A DNA stretch of 64,000 nucleotides, taken from Drosophila persimilis. Its lineage: Eukaryota; Arthropoda; Insecta; Diptera; Drosophilidae. The DNA is taken from the NCBI RefSeq assembly GCF_003286085.1, contig NW_020825294.1, forward strand, positions 10,748,501 to 10,812,500, written 5' to 3'. The position numbers were made by a program, and so were the translations under genes. Of this stretch, positions 1 to 13,212 are shown in pieces (within the stretch, counting starts at the first letter, position 1; the number at the start of each line of letters is the position of its first letter). The notes below the pieces were generated by a model. That model saw only the letters and a program-made list of their open reading frames with translations, was not told the DNA's origin and ran no database searches.

Positions 1-3000
1 AAAATGCTCCCATGTTCCATTTGCCTTTTACGAGTAGCTCTGTGTGTGGGCCTGGCCGCAAAACTAAAACTGCAGGGAGAAAACTCTTTGAGGCATTCAT
101 TAGTTGGCTAAAGAAAATGTCACACACACACACGCAGACACACACATGAAAGTTTGGAAAAAAGAAAGTATTACTCTCACAAGAGATAGCCTGACTCGCT
201 CTCCTTCTAGGAATCTCCGTCCCTGTCCAAGTTGTAATCCATTGAGCATTATAAATTCTACACGAGGATTTAAAACGCCCAAATTATGTCTGCTGCTGCA
301 CTTGGCTTACAGACGTTTCCGCCCAATGCGGCACGAATGGGCCAAGACAGTAGCCTCCTCACGACTTCTCAGGATATTAGCAAAACGGAGCTTGGCAGTT
401 TACTTGCTTGTGGGTAAGGAATTTCGATTGCCTGACTGAAAAGTCATTGGAAGTGATTCGAAACGATAACGTAATTGATTATGACGTACAAAACTGCAGG
501 AAATCGATTTCAAAATGCCACAGTTAGAAGATTACAAGTCCCAAGTTTCACATTTGGAAATAACCCAACACATTGGCAATTGCTAATCTCTATACTTCTA
601 AGTACGTGCTGGATTTGAGTTGGGCTCTCTCGTAATGTGCCGCATAGGCGTTTAAAAAGATTAAAAGATGACCTCCACTAATATGCATTATATTTCTTCA
701 GTAAGAAAAACATTTTCACTTCACTTTACAACTTTTAGATTGGAGAAACCATTTTCATCACTCACCCCGCCAAACCCTTGCAACAGACACGCTCCGATAA
801 AGTTTTTCCCCGAAAATGATTTATAGCATCTGGAAATCCATTAGCAAACTATTGCGAAATCAAAGCAATAATAGCCGACGGTTAAAAAGTAGAAAAAATC
901 GAGAAGAGGAGCGCCCCATTGGGCGGAGAAAATGCATTGAAAATTAAAAGCATGTCAAGCAACAAGCCGCAGCATAAAAGAGAATCAATGAGGGAAAATT
1001 AAAAAATAAAATAAAAATTACGTATACGTATTTGATAGGAAAAAGAAAGCGGAGCCCTCAAGAAGCTAGCCGTGGCAGTGGGAGTGGGGCACCAGTGGTA
1101 GCGGCCACGCCCACAAAAACCTCACACAACTTTTATGCGATGGCAACATTTTATAAAGCAATTTCCACGAGAGCAGCATCGAAATGCAATGCACGCCTGA
1201 AGGACACGCGCGTGTGTGTGTGTGTTAGAGTGTCCTACTGGGGGTGGAGAGGGTTGGGTGGATGGGTGGATGGGTGGGTGAGGGAGTGCAGAGAACTATA
1301 TACAATATGTATACAATATGGCAAGGACTCGCAGAGGGAGAGCAGTTGCAGGAGCAGCAGCGGCTGTAGCAGCAGCGGCAGCAGCAGCCATAGAAAGTTT
1401 TTCATTTTGCGGTTGACTCTGGAATTCGAAAATGTTGCGCAAGGCGAAGCCCTAAGGCGGCCGACTCGTCCTGCTCGCTCTGCATGTCCCTCCTGCTATC
1501 CACTCGCTGGGTGCGTATGCAGCTGGCGCAAAACTTTAAGTAGAGCAAGGACAGCTCGGGAGGATGGGATCAGGAGGTTCAGATGGGATGCACGGAGACT
1601 GAGCGGAGAGCATTCCTGAGCTTTGTTGCCCGTGGCTTCTGCTCCTGTTGAATTCCGGCACAAGTTAAGCAGCTTACGCATGCAGGAGCGGCTCCAGCAC
1701 CAGCTGCAGCATCATCCACCTGATGCACTGGGAGAAACAGAGTAGCACTGAGGAAATAAATGTGCCTGGATTGAATGAGAAGAACGAACACTATTAAGCC
1801 ACATCATATTATCTGCAATTTGAATCACATTTTTTCAAAGCAACTGATATTGCTTCATAAAATGAAAAGGGATCCTCTGTGCGAAGTGTAAGTACGTCGT
1901 GCGAATTGCTCCAAGTGTAATTCAAATGCTAGGTAACTTGACTTCGCTCCTGGCTTGCTCCTGGCTTGCTCCTGGCCTGCTCCTGGCTGACTGATTATGT
2001 GCTCAACAACCGGGGAAGCCCAGGTCTCTCTTTTCTCTGTTCTCTGCCCAGGTCGGGTCTGGTCTGGTCTGGTCTGGTCTGGCAATGCGCTAATTAGATT
2101 TTAATGAAGATGTCGCTGGCACCCTCCTGGTGCGCTCATCCTCTCCTTACGGCATACTTCGGAGAAGGGAAACAATGTCTCGCATCAACGCGCATGTTTC
2201 CATGTGCAGTCAAGCGGAGATTTCTTTTGCAAATTTCTCCGCATCGCAAGATTTCTGCTCACTTTTCCAGGCGCCCGGCACGGGCCGCCATTTTCCAATA
2301 TTAAAGTTAATAGTTTTTGCCCTCTGCTGCAGTTTGTTGCCTTTTCTTCTCTTCGTGGACTTTCTCCAATTTTTTTCGCATCAAGAATGCTGCATTTAAG
2401 TTTTAATTAGCATGTTTTTCATGTTTTAATTGCTAGGTAAAAAAGTTGGTTAGTTTTGATGGCTTTCTGAACGGAGGGAGCGGGCTTTTCTGCCAGCTCT
2501 AATTGCCTTATGGGGAGGCTTCTTTGTCGAGTGGATGGCATGCAAAGGCCATGTTGCCAAACTTCATAAAAAATAAAATAAATCTAAAATGAAATATTTC
2601 CAGGCCCTAAAATACCATAAGTGGCAAGCCAACTGTTTTTCTCCAAGTCTTTTTCGGAATATATCAAATATCATATTGATCTCATGATATAACTGTACTC
2701 AATACTTATACTCGAAACTATCATAATTACTCAATGAAGCCCCATCAAACTTTGCTTGGAGTGCCACCAAATTTTGAAAATATTTTCTGCAGAGAATGTG
2801 GCAAGTGTTTCGGAAATGTTTTTGAGCATGATTTCGGTTTCCCATGAGGTTCTGCTTCATAGAGGCAGGGGAGTTGAGTGAAATCAACTTTAGTTCTCCA
2901 CTTCCATTTAATGGATGTACCCTCAAAGGATTTAATCAAATTAAATATTTAATTTGCTTTATACTTTCATTAAGGATAGACCCCAACATCCGGTCGCACT

Positions 3001-4020
3001 CCCATCCAGGGCCAGGGCCCATCCCAGCCCTCACTTAACATTTGTTTGCTCCGGCAGCTGTATGTCATGCTCGCATTTTCGCCACCAAACGACAACGACA
3101 GACTCAAATATTTGCATAGACAAGCACTGGCTGTATATATACTCGTACTCATACAGGGATATACATATATAAAGTTCCACCTTCATCAGAGGCGAAGCAT
3201 GGTTGGGGTTCGGTTTGAGGTTTGGGGGTCTGCAGCCCGAATGCATTTTGGACCGCACAAAAGCCAGTGGATGTAGAGTAGCCCCATGAAGGAGTGGAGC
3301 AGCCCTTAGCCATTTCGGTAGCTCCACCCGCCCTCAAGTGCGTCGGCGAGTCGACGCCTTGATTTACGATTAGTCTCTTTACAGTCCGCAACACTGTTCG
3401 CCACACACTTAGTTAGCCAAACACACAAAACCAACTCGATCTGTCGCCCTGTGCCACCGCGCCCCCGTCTGCGCCGCACCCAATCTCTCCACAGACCGAA
3501 AGCCCATTGCTTTGGCCTCTAACAAGGCCTTTGTATTTGTCACCAAGCCCGGGAAATGGAGCAGAAGCAGAGCGTGGACTCGAAGCTGGTTTGTGCCGAA
3601 GTCCGAAGGAGTACGAGTAGGAGTTGGGATAGGAGTGGCCACCACTTGCCCAAACAAATGACCGACAATCTGCATTTTAGTTTGTAGCCTTCGAAAACTT
3701 ATAATTTCTCAGACGCCCAACACAAAACAAAAACCCAAAGGGCAATGGAAAGGGAGTCGTCTAAAGAATTACATATTTTTTATTGCTCGAGTGGGATCTG
3801 AAGATGGAGTTCTGCTGGCAAGAGACTGAAGGACATTTTGTGGTTCAACATAAGTTGGAAAAGGCTAATTGAAATGGGATCCTAAATTCAGAGCTTCAGA
3901 AAAGAAAAATCCACTCGATGATTTGCTAACAGATGATTTTCACAGGTAATCATATTTTTCAAACATTATTTCGGTAATTATCAATATCAATAAAATACCA
4001 ATACTTCAGTTTTTCTCAGA
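1..4020. other. Gene-free stretch, probably intronic
   Basis: I see no convincing exon here. The DNA is typical fly intron or intergenic sequence with CA runs (about 121-140), a GGATGGGT-like run (about 1253-1283), a 10-bp tandem repeat of GCTCCTGGCT type (about 1946-1990) and a GGTCT run (about 2054-2081). If the minus-strand calcium-channel gene with exons at 10.9 and 21.5 kb continues to the left, this is part of one of its introns. Longer open frames here are low-complexity. Confidence 0.6.
1946..2081. repeat. Two adjacent minisatellites
   Basis: About four and a half copies of a 10-bp unit (GCTCCTGGCT) lie near 1946-1990, and five or so copies of GGTCT near 2054-2081. Both are simple tandem repeats in non-coding DNA, and the open frames across them are artefacts. 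Confidence 0.8.
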
Positions 4021-4029
4021 ATACTAGCT

Positions 4030-4680
4030 GACCCGGTGAACTATCTGTTGCTCCCAACGTCATCACTGGGAAGCATGAATCGAATGTGCGAATGGACGTC
4101 AAGCAAACTAGGTTGCATCTCCGGCGGAGCTGGCTACGCTCTCAGCCAAGAGGATCTCCGTCGGTTTGTGGTCGAAGGCCTACCGAACCGTAGGGCATCC
4201 AAAATCTGATACCCGCCAAGTGGGATAAGCACTATTGGTGCTGGAACTACATCTATTACAAGACGGATGATGTAATCCAAAAGTTTATCTTTCCTTCAGG
4301 GTTCTAAATTGCTGCTCAGATCTTGCCATATCCTTTCACTATATTGAGCCCAATCTGATGTATGTGCTGGACAACTGATCTTATCACTTGAAGCCGATGG
4401 GTTAAAGAGAGAATTTATGTGCTTGAAATTGGATTACTGACTGTGAGGCCGTCTGGGTCTCAATACCATCCCAACCCTTCAACCGAAAAGATGGCAGCTA
4501 TATGATCTATAGCCTGAAAGTATTCGGTAGAGATCTCATTCTGAAAGCTTTGCCAGATAAAATACATCCACTCAAAATGCAGAAAGATCACAAATTACGG
4601 CCGGAAGACGTTTCGAAAGAAGGGCCGCATGCTGATTATGCCTCATTATGATTGAATGCCTCACTGTCTTAAGGGTATTT
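4030..4680 (+). pseudogene. C1GalT-like beta-1,3-galactosyltransferase remnant
   Basis: Translating plus-strand pieces gives hallmarks of the core-1 galactosyltransferase family (C1GalT, glycosyltransferase 31), which adds galactose to GalNAc-Ser/Thr in the Golgi. A piece reading GCISGGAGYALS followed by RRFVVEGL (about 4110-4170) matches the family's SGGAGY block. A second reading CCSDLAISFHY then PNLMYVLD (about 4305-4370) matches the conserved CCSD/ISFHY block near the C-terminus, and a YHLKPMG piece follows. Stops and frame changes interrupt the reading, and the N-terminal half with the DxD motif is missing or unrecognisable. Drosophila carries many C1GalT-like genes with rapid turnover. 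This is a dead copy just upstream of the protease-homologue gene. Its exact edges, especially the right one, are uncertain. Confidence 0.72.
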
Positions 4681-5055
4681 CCCTTCACGTAACTGATTAC
4701 TGGCTTACTTTATCGTATTAGTAATACGAGTATAGGTATATCTAACATTTAAAAGCAATAAATGTACAACAGAGTAGATTGTGGACATTGAACATTATTT
4801 TCAGAAAATTTCGAGAATTAGGGGGCATAGAGAGATGCTATGTTTTGCGCATATTTCACTTGAAAATATATGGATCATTCAGACAGATTATAGAGGTTAT
4901 TCAAAGAAGAATTTGCCGCTGTACTCACATTTTATATATTCTCCGAGTTTCGGAAGAATAGCAACAATTTTCTTGAGAACCGATTTATTAATTTGTGGGA
5001 AGTCGGGTCAGGTCAAAGTTGAGCTTTAAGTCTTTAAGCTTCAAATTGATAACGG

Positions 5056-5095
5056 CCCTCATATAAATACACCATCGTAGCCACTGGGAATTTAG
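5056..5095 (+). promoter_or_regulatory. TATA-type core promoter
   Basis: A TATA-like element (CATATAAATAC) begins near 5058. It lies about 30 bp ahead of an initiator-like TTTAGTA near 5091 and about 65 bp ahead of the start codon at 5123. The spacing fits a short 5' UTR, as is common for fly immune and digestive secreted proteins. Seen in sequence; use is inferred. Confidence 0.55.
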
Positions 5096-5122
5096 TACAA
5101 GCTATCTATTCTCAAACAAACC

Positions 5123-6199
5123 ATGTCGAAACAGTGGGCACTCGGAGTTTTTCTTTTCAGCTGCGCTCTACTGGGGCGAGGCGATCCTGTCACTCCTTGT
5201 GGCGATCAGCAAATGTGTGTCTCTAAAGACCGCTGCTTAGCTCAAATGGGACAGTACCGATCGGCCGTGTGCCAAGCCTCAGAAGTTTGCTGCGACATTT
5301 CGCAGGTGGTAAGTACTAAGGAGGCCATTCGATGCGTACATTCGCGTACATTCCTGTGATTGCTTCTACTTTCACAGGACGAGTCAGTTGATGTGACTGA
5401 AGGAACTTCGGATGCTGAAGACCTATGTGGCATGAGCAATCCAAGCGGACTGGCGGCGAACGCCAATGCATCTGAGGATCAGGCGAAGTTTGGAGAATTC
5501 CCCTGGACGATTGCTCTGTTCCATAAAGGTCAATACTTCGGCGGTGGCTCTCTGGTTAGCCAGAATGCCGTCCTCATGGCAGCCCACCTCCTGGCGGATA
5601 AGTCAGAAGCCGATATTGTAGTCAGAGCTGGCGACTGGGACTTGTCAAGCACGGAGGAGAGCACTCCGCATGAAGAGCGCCAAGTTTCGAGGGTTGTGAA
5701 GCATGAGAGCTTCGATGTGAAAACTGGATCCAACAACCTGGCACTCCTCTTCTTTGAGAGCCCGCTCCCCAGGACAGCACACATCAGGCCCATTTGTTTG
5801 GCCACCGCGGAGAGGTCCATTGATACGCGCTGCTTTGTCGCCGGTTGGGGAAAAAAAACATACCCGGATGTTGACTATTCGAGCATACTGAAGAAAATTG
5901 AGCTGCCCATCGTGGACAGGGATACGTGCCAGAATCAGTTGAGGCAGACCCGCCTGGGCAGATCCTTCGTCTTGGCCCCTAGCTTCGTTTGCGCAGGTGG
6001 AGAGAAGGGTAAGGATGCCTGCCAGGGCGATGGCGGCTCCGCGTTGTTCTGTCCCCTGGCCGATAACACCTCTCGATACGAGCAGGTCGGAATCGTCAAC
6101 TGGGGCATCGAATGTGGAACGGAAAACGTACCGGCTACGTACACGAATGTGGCCCAGTTTCAACCGTGGATTGAGCAGCAGCTGAATAGTAAGCCTTGA
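5123..6199 (+). CDS. CLIP-domain serine protease homologue, catalytically dead
   Basis: The gene has two exons, 5123-5308 and 5378-6199, with a 69-bp GTAAGT...CAG intron; the protein is 335 residues. Residues 1-20 form a signal peptide. Cysteines at 26, 32, 38, 50, 56 and 57 (ending in a CC pair) form a clip-like module. A chymotrypsin-fold domain follows from about residue 95. His132 is kept (MAAHLL, without the usual following Cys). The Asp position is Asn182 (NNLALL), and the GDSGGP loop reads GDGGSA, so the active serine (position 281) is Gly. It therefore cannot be a conventional protease. Such homologues act extracellularly as cofactors in prophenoloxidase activation or immune signalling. 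It resembles the D. melanogaster 35D cluster (CG18477/CG18478 type), but I cannot fix orthology. It is nested in an intron of a minus-strand gene. Confidence 0.9.
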
Positions 6200-6304
6200 T
6201 TATGTAGTCAGCTCATAATTAAATTTACGCTGGTTTGCATTTATCTTATTGCCAAAGTAATCCGGTTTGGCTGGCTTCATGTTTAGTACAAGAATATTTG
6301 CTCA

Positions 6305-6310
6305 AATAAA
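6305..6310 (+). terminator. Polyadenylation signal
   Basis: AATAAA lies about 105 bp after the stop codon of the protease-homologue gene, a normal 3' UTR length for a fly secreted-protein gene. Confidence 0.6.
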
Positions 6311-6319
6311 GTATATACT

Positions 6320-9300
6320 TCCAGTGAAATTTGTAACAGTAATATTAATATTTCCCCTAACTGTTTGTAAGCAGTCTCTGCTTAAGTTCGAGTAACAAAC
6401 GAAAGAAGGACCATGAAATTTTTCGGTGCAATGCCTGAAAACCAATTCCAATTGTTTCTATGAAGTGCCCCGAGGAATAAAAATATCCAAAGCATAATCT
6501 GAGCGCAAAGCAATGAAGATATTTTTTATCCATAGCACCACTCAGCACTTTCGGATGAGTGGAATATTCAATATTTGGCTCGTACTCGTACTAAAATCCC
6601 GATTAAAAGCTGGTGAAATGAGGTAAAAATAGGTAATAGCCAATTCGCATACCTGTTAAAATATACAGCAAAGAAAAATTCATAAAAATTGCACAACCAC
6701 CGTGACGTCAGATTTATAATAGATGGGTATTGTAGATATTGTAGATATACTACTGGATATATTTCTGAATCAATTTCAGACTCTAAAAGAGATTCGTAAG
6801 GTCTTACAAATGTTGCAGCATTATTGTATGACCCCTAAACTATTCCAGAGTATTCTGCCCAATGGATTTCGACTTTTACTTTTCACTTATTATGAACTCG
6901 TCTTACAGTTGGTTTACCCGTAATTTTACCTTCAATCGTCGACCACTGCGAATGCCAAGTACAAGGAATAATACTCGTAGAGCAATTTGCAAGCCACTTA
7001 CATTACGAACTGGCCAAGAATATGAAATGGAGGTGAAAGCAAAGCCAGGGCGAAGGTTGAACGGAAGAAAAAACAGAGCAAGCGCTTGTTTTTCTATTTT
7101 TTTGAATTTTCTTTTCATTTTTTGCAGCTAAAAATTTCTGTATTACGTGCAAAATGGGAGCATGCTTAAATTTATTTGCATGCTAAGAAATGAGAAGCGA
7201 ATAGAGAGAGAGTGAGAGAGAGAGAGAGGGAGGGAGAGCATCTCGAAGAAATGCGCAGCCATTTCTGTTTTGCAATTTCGACTTGAATTTGACCCATATT
7301 TCACTGCAAGTAACAAAGAGAGAAGAGAAAGAGAGAAAGAGATGCCTGATAATGATCACAACAGCTCGACTTCATCATCGTCATTTGCATCATCGTTAGG
7401 TACACATCATCATTTGCCATAATGGCGTCACAGTCGTGAGAGTGCGAGTGCGAGGCGAGCAACGCCACGCAGCAATCGCAGCGAAAGAGAAAGAGATGGA
7501 AAGAGAGAGTAACAGAGACAGCAGGAGCGGGTGATGGGTGATGGGTGATGGGTGGGGGGACTCCTGTCATTTGGACTAAGCAAATGTGTAACACTTTGTG
7601 TACTGTCATGTTGTCGATGGAGTCTCTCTCTGCTACTCGTACGGCTGGGGCTTAGGGTAACATAAGCATGACAGCCAGTTTGCAACATTTGCGGTGTCTA
7701 CTAGTCGCAAATGAATCGATATTGAGCTCTGATTCAGACTACCACGAAGAGGCCACCTCCTCATAGTCTGCCCTATAAAGACATTTGATGCAACGATCAC
7801 TGTCGACTCCGCCTTAAGCTGAGATTGACGCCACTAGTTCTCTGTTAATAAGGTCTGTGGATGAGGACTAGATAAATAAACATTAGCAATTACGAGTAGT
7901 AGCAAACAATTTATTTCAAATTTCAAATTTGAATTCGAATTAATTGAGAGCGCTTCATCTTAGACCTTACACTATTCACTCTCATCTGACTGTACGCTGT
8001 AAGCCGTGTTGTATGCTATATGTGTCTCAAGAAAATAATTCATGGCTTAGGTAGATATATGTATGTATTTTTTAAGCTAGTCAGCGCTAAACGTTGCCAG
8101 CCCCAAGGCAAAAGGAAAATAAAATAAAATAAAATAAATGAATATCCGCCACGCACAGGCATTCCAAGCACTCACACACACACACACACACACACTGTCC
8201 CGCTCCCCTCCGTTTTCACTGGTGGCAGCCATTTTGTCTTTAGAGAGTTGTTTTTGTTGTTGTTGTTGTTGTTGCTGTTGTCCTGCGACGCCTTTCGCAT
8301 AACTGAACGTGTGCGCTGCATTTGTTTTACATTTTATTATGCTACTTTAAAATGCCGAGCAGAAAGTAGCTAAACAAAACAACAAACAAAAAGCAGCAGG
8401 AAAATACGAGAAAAGCTGAAAAAGTGAAGAAGAAAGGGGGCGGATAAGCAGGAGAATGAGGCTTCCACACACACAACACGGTTTGCTTTCCTTTTTAATT
8501 TTTCTTCTCTTTTTTTGTGTAGCTTTTTATTATATTGCAAACATTTTTTGAAGGACAACTGTCAAGTCGATGGAACAACAAAATTGTGTCAGCGAAAGTA
8601 CCAACAAGAACAAGAAAAGGAGAGCCCTAATTGAATTGATATTGTCGCAAGACCCCGGCGCCTGTCAATAGTTTCCATTTGGCAACTATTTTCGAGATTG
8701 CCAAGCCGTGGATGCAATTTGTGGGTCAACGAGTCTGTCGAACTGTGCGCTTCGGACATTACGATGCCCCAAAGTTCGGTTATAAAAATGAAAAATCGTT
8801 TATTTTCTTTACTACTACTACGACAATGAAGAACTGGTTGCTCACCAGCTTCAAACTATAACAGATCTAACATCTTCTTTAATCAGCCTCTCGCAAGCCA
8901 TGCTGTCCCACTCCCATCCATTCAACCTAAAGCACTTGCCATCCCAAATCCCATGTCAATGCGGAATCCTTTAATATTATGCTCATTTTTTTGGCATGCC
9001 AATAATTTTATAATGCCCACAATTTATTAGCCCTTGCTGGCAACAGAACCATAGAAGGTTGAAGGCGTTAACAAGGGATACCCGTGCGCAGGCAAACGAA
9101 CAGACAGACAGAGGGGCAGATAAACATTCTTTCGCACACCACTCTCTGCTACGACATTGTGTTTATAAAGCACAGACACAGATACACAATCATACAAGGC
9201 CATTTCACAACAATTCCGTTCACTCACAGCGATGCCCATCCGCACAGAGGACGCACCACGTCGCGTATACTTGATATTTAATTCAATCTGGGCGTAGGTT

Positions 9301-10915
9301 CTCATTTTTTTGTCGCTGTGCTGCGACGTGCGCTTTAAATTAACACAAACAAACATTGTCAGCGACAGCAGCAGCCCCAGCACCACCGCCCATCCACATG
9401 CCCAACCCAACACTACAAAGGCAATGATAACACACACACACACACCCAAGCACGCATAAACCCACACACACAACAACACCCACAGCAACAACAAGTGAGA
9501 GAGAGAAGCAACAGCAACACGGCACTTGACAATTACAGACTCAATGACAGTCACAGCCAGCAAATTTATTTGCATTTTAGCTGCCTCTGACTCTGACTCT
9601 GCCCCTGCCTCTGCCCCTGACTCTTATTCTGACTGTGGATGTGGAATGGGTTCGGGCTCGGCCCCAGTATCTTCCTTTTCTCTTTTGTTTCGTCCTCGCA
9701 CTCTCGCATTCTCACCCTCTCTTTCTCTTACCATATTTCTGGGCATTCTCTCTCAGTGTCTCTCTGTCTCTGGCCTATGACTACTTTTGCTGATATTTAT
9801 ACCCTAGCAGGGATTATTCTAAATTTCAGTGCAGTTCGTGGTAAGCAGTAAATAAATTAGTTATTTTATAAATTATATTATCAGCGGTGTTTTATTATGT
9901 ATCCTCATTATGTTGCGGATAATACGAGTATAAGAAACCCTACGTGTTCTTATTATGTTTATTATAATATGAAGAAACATATTTTAACCGCTGAGATCCT
10001 CTAAGAAGCTTTATCCACTCCCTAACACTAAGCTTCTCCGCATTATAGTTTTTTATTATTCTAATATGCTTTACTTATTTTAATTTATTTGCATTTGTGT
10101 AGATTATTTGTAATATTTGTAATAAAATATGTCTCAAGATACGACAAAAACAGAACAAAAAATTATTTAACTATATCTCTATGTCTTCCAGGGTATGTTC
10201 ATAACAAACCCACAAAAGAAAAAGTTTCCCCCAGAGTGCTGCAAGAATGTAAATCTGTATAGATGTACTACACACACACATAATAAAGGCAACCCACTAA
10301 CTCATGCACGTCTGATTAAACGCAAAAATACGCGACTGCCTGAGGAGGAGACCTATCCACCATCCACCATCCGCCACCCGCCACCCGCCACCCGCCACCG
10401 CAGACCACGCAGTCAACCAAAGCCAAACACAGCCATGCTTATTAACATAGATAGCACACAGTCACACACTTACGCAACTGCCACCCGGCCACCAACCAGC
10501 CAGCCCCCTGGTACACCCCCTACTGCTAGCAGTGCCCCCTCAATTAGCCTTATTTGTGTTTAAATTGCATTAGGGCCAACAACAAATAGCTGGGAAGAGG
10601 AACCAAATAAGAGGAACGTCAGAGGGAGAACACGAAAAATTGAGGCATTTGCTGGTTAAGCCCCTCCGAAGCCTTGCCATCGTCTAAGCATTTATCTAAA
10701 AATGCTCTGCTCTCTTATCGATAAGTTGAACTAAGTGCCCAAAGAGCTTAAGTGTATTTGTTTCGGCTAAACCGCCAGACATGGCCAATACCATTAACAA
10801 ATTCCATTTGTTGTATCCATTTACTGGCATTATCTGATACATATGTATTTTTGTGGAGATACATATGTTTTGCTTGTTCGGTCTAGCCATATGGCTATAT
10901 TTTGGCTAATTACAT
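6320..10915. other. Gene-free stretch, probably intronic
   Basis: No supported exon is seen. The stretch contains a GA run (about 7203-7230), a GGTGATG run (about 7528-7555), a TTG run (about 8254-8280), CA runs (8171-8195 and about 9430-9450) and a CCACCCG run (about 10355-10400). Open frames here follow these simple repeats. It fits intron sequence of the minus-strand calcium-channel gene. Confidence 0.55.
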
Positions 10916-10923
10916 TTACTTAC

Positions 10924-11005
10924 ATTTTTGATCTCGTTCATTTTGGTAAATTGCCGTCCAAATTCCCATAGATCAACGCCGAACTTCAGGGCCCAATTGC
11001 GAACC
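10924..11005 (-). CDS. Alpha2/delta calcium channel subunit, exon 2 (partial gene)
   Basis: Read on the minus strand, this 82-nt block is bounded by an acceptor (TTCTATTGCAG) and a GTAAGT donor. Its first base completes a GAG codon left open by the exon at 21535-21647, then 27 codons follow. They include WALKFGVDLWEFG and FTKMNEIKN. The V..WA..FG..(L/I) pattern just after the signal peptide is what N-termini of alpha2/delta subunits of voltage-gated calcium channels show. These are extracellular, GPI-anchored or membrane-attached proteins that traffic channels to synapses. The family is about 1,100-1,200 residues, so most of the gene must lie left of the window. CG4587 is a possible D. melanogaster counterpart, but I am not certain of that match. 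Confidence 0.68.
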
Positions 11006-11009
11006 CTGC

Positions 11010-13110
11010 AATAGAATAATGACAAATGGATTACAAATCAGAATAAGGAACTCTTTATATGTATATATAAAACTTGTTTGTTATACAGCGTTCATGCAAC
11101 TTCATTTTGAACGCAAAAAATACACAAAAGCACTGCCAAAAACCCAGCACATGCCACATATGTACGGACATGTGGCCGATTACAAATCAATTTAAATCGA
11201 TTTTCAATTGCGCATAAATTATTTCCAGCTAATTGCGTAAATGCATACAAATCTTTCATTAAGCAATAAATTGCCGGCTGGCCAGCACGCATAATCATTA
11301 CCATCATTATGCCAAATGTATTATACGAGCAAGCAAATTCCCACACGAAAGAAGGAGACTACAGCAAAAAGATTCAGACCCAGACCAGGACCCAGAACCG
11401 ACTCAAGTCCAACTCACTTGAGAGACCCCGAAGACAGCAGCAAAACTCATTACAGGGAATAGAGAAAGGGAGGGCGATGATGGAACTCTCAAGGGTCGAG
11501 GGATTACAGCAGGACCAACAGCCCACTATTGTGAAAACATTTGCCAAACATTTATAATCTAAACGCGAAAGTCAAAGCCAAAACAAAAGCAGCACAACGA
11601 GGGCTCATAAAACAAGCCAAGGCCCCGGACCTTTACCCGGACCCGAACGAGCAATAGGGACCATGGGGAGGACTGGGGCGGATCGGGGCAACAGCAAATT
11701 GAAAATAAAGGAAGAGGACACGAAATCGGAGACCAGACTCAAGTCGGGCCAACGAGCAAGTCGAGGCGTTGATATAACAAAAATGAAATATTACAAAAAA
11801 AGAAACAGGGGAAAACAAAGTCAAGTTGAGCCAGAGTAAAGACCATGCAAAATAATGCTCCCAAAAATATTTGCACAATTTTATGGCATTATCTGCAATA
11901 TCAATATGGGGAGGAGGACAAAGGCAGCCCAACCGCAGCAACGCTGCGTATACGCAATGTTGATTATGTTGAGCCGCCGGCGAGCGAAGGAAGCAAAAGC
12001 GGAGGACAACGCTTCACTATCTAGATACAAAATAAGCGCATGTTTATATGGTATGGCTGAAGAGAAAGACAAGGACCCAGCCCCAGACCCAGAGGGGCTA
12101 TGCGGAGAAGCAAATGCATCTGCAGCCTGGCAGACGGCTGCAGACAAAGTTTTATGGCGCAGGCGATGCCGAAAAATGAATTTAAATTATATGAAAATTG
12201 TATTATAAGCGGAAACTCAAAAGAGGAAGGGCAGCAGTCGTTCCACTCTCGCCCGCAGCTACGAAGCGTACTTGCAAACAATGAAGCGAAATAAAGTGGC
12301 CAACAAAGTGATTGAAATTGGATAATGCTGATGGCCGATGGCTGATGGCCGGGGCTGATGGCTGATGGCTCACAAAAGTGGTCAGCAGCCACAAAAATAA
12401 CGAAAAACGGTGCGATCAAGTGCTGGTAATTAAATGGGCGTTTGCGTGTAAGCCGAAGAGGCGAAGTACGAAAAAGATTGGTATTACATTTTCGATAAAT
12501 ATTGTAGGCTCTTCTAGATCTTTATCCATTATGGATGAGTGACAGTCAAGAGAAAACAGAACCTTGATAAAAAAAAAGGACAAAAAATACCACTTATCAT
12601 TTATAGCCTAGAGCTGAGAGCAGAGATTCATATATCAGAATTCTGTGAATATGAACATAAATAATCAATCATTGCAATTTCGCTACAGACGATCTCACAT
12701 TCTCTAAAATTTTTTAAACGTCTAAATGTATAAGTCGTGATTCCTTTATCCATCCTCAACTTTCCATAAAAAGGCTTTATCAAAAAGGATTCCCGCACAA
12801 AGGCAAAGCCAAGGTAATTAAATCGCGTTTATAGAAGTTAATTGTACTCTTAACCATTGTAGCAGTACTATCGGCTAGTAACCACACATATTATTGGTTC
12901 TTAAGATCACTTTAAAAAAACAAATTAGTTCTTCACCCCACTCTTGTGTACTCTCAGTACCAACAGAAATGTAAATATACTCTCGTTGCAGAGAGCGCAT
13001 AGAATAAAAAAGAGGAAAATAAAATTGAGAGCAAGATCAGTTTTGGATAGAGCGCTTACTATATTCTAAAATAAATTTTAAATAACTAGTTTTTCAAAAC
13101 TATCAAATCA
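11010..13110. other. Intronic stretch without genes
   Basis: This lies inside the roughly 10.5-kb intron between the two coding exons of the minus-strand channel gene. I see no exon; it includes an imperfect CTGATGGC repeat (about 12326-12370). Open frames here are not supported by splice sites or recognisable protein features. Confidence 0.55.
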
Positions 13111-13212
13111 AGTAGCTCTTGTTTAATCTGTTACAAAATACTAGTGTCAGAAGTTCAGTTATTCATTATTCGAAACTATCACCCAAAGGCAGATATACCC
13201 ACATAATTGAAA

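Noticed and set aside
1032-1619. 195-codon plus-strand frame
   Set aside because: It runs through GTGT, GGATGGGT and CAG repeats; low-complexity artefact without a proper ATG at its start.
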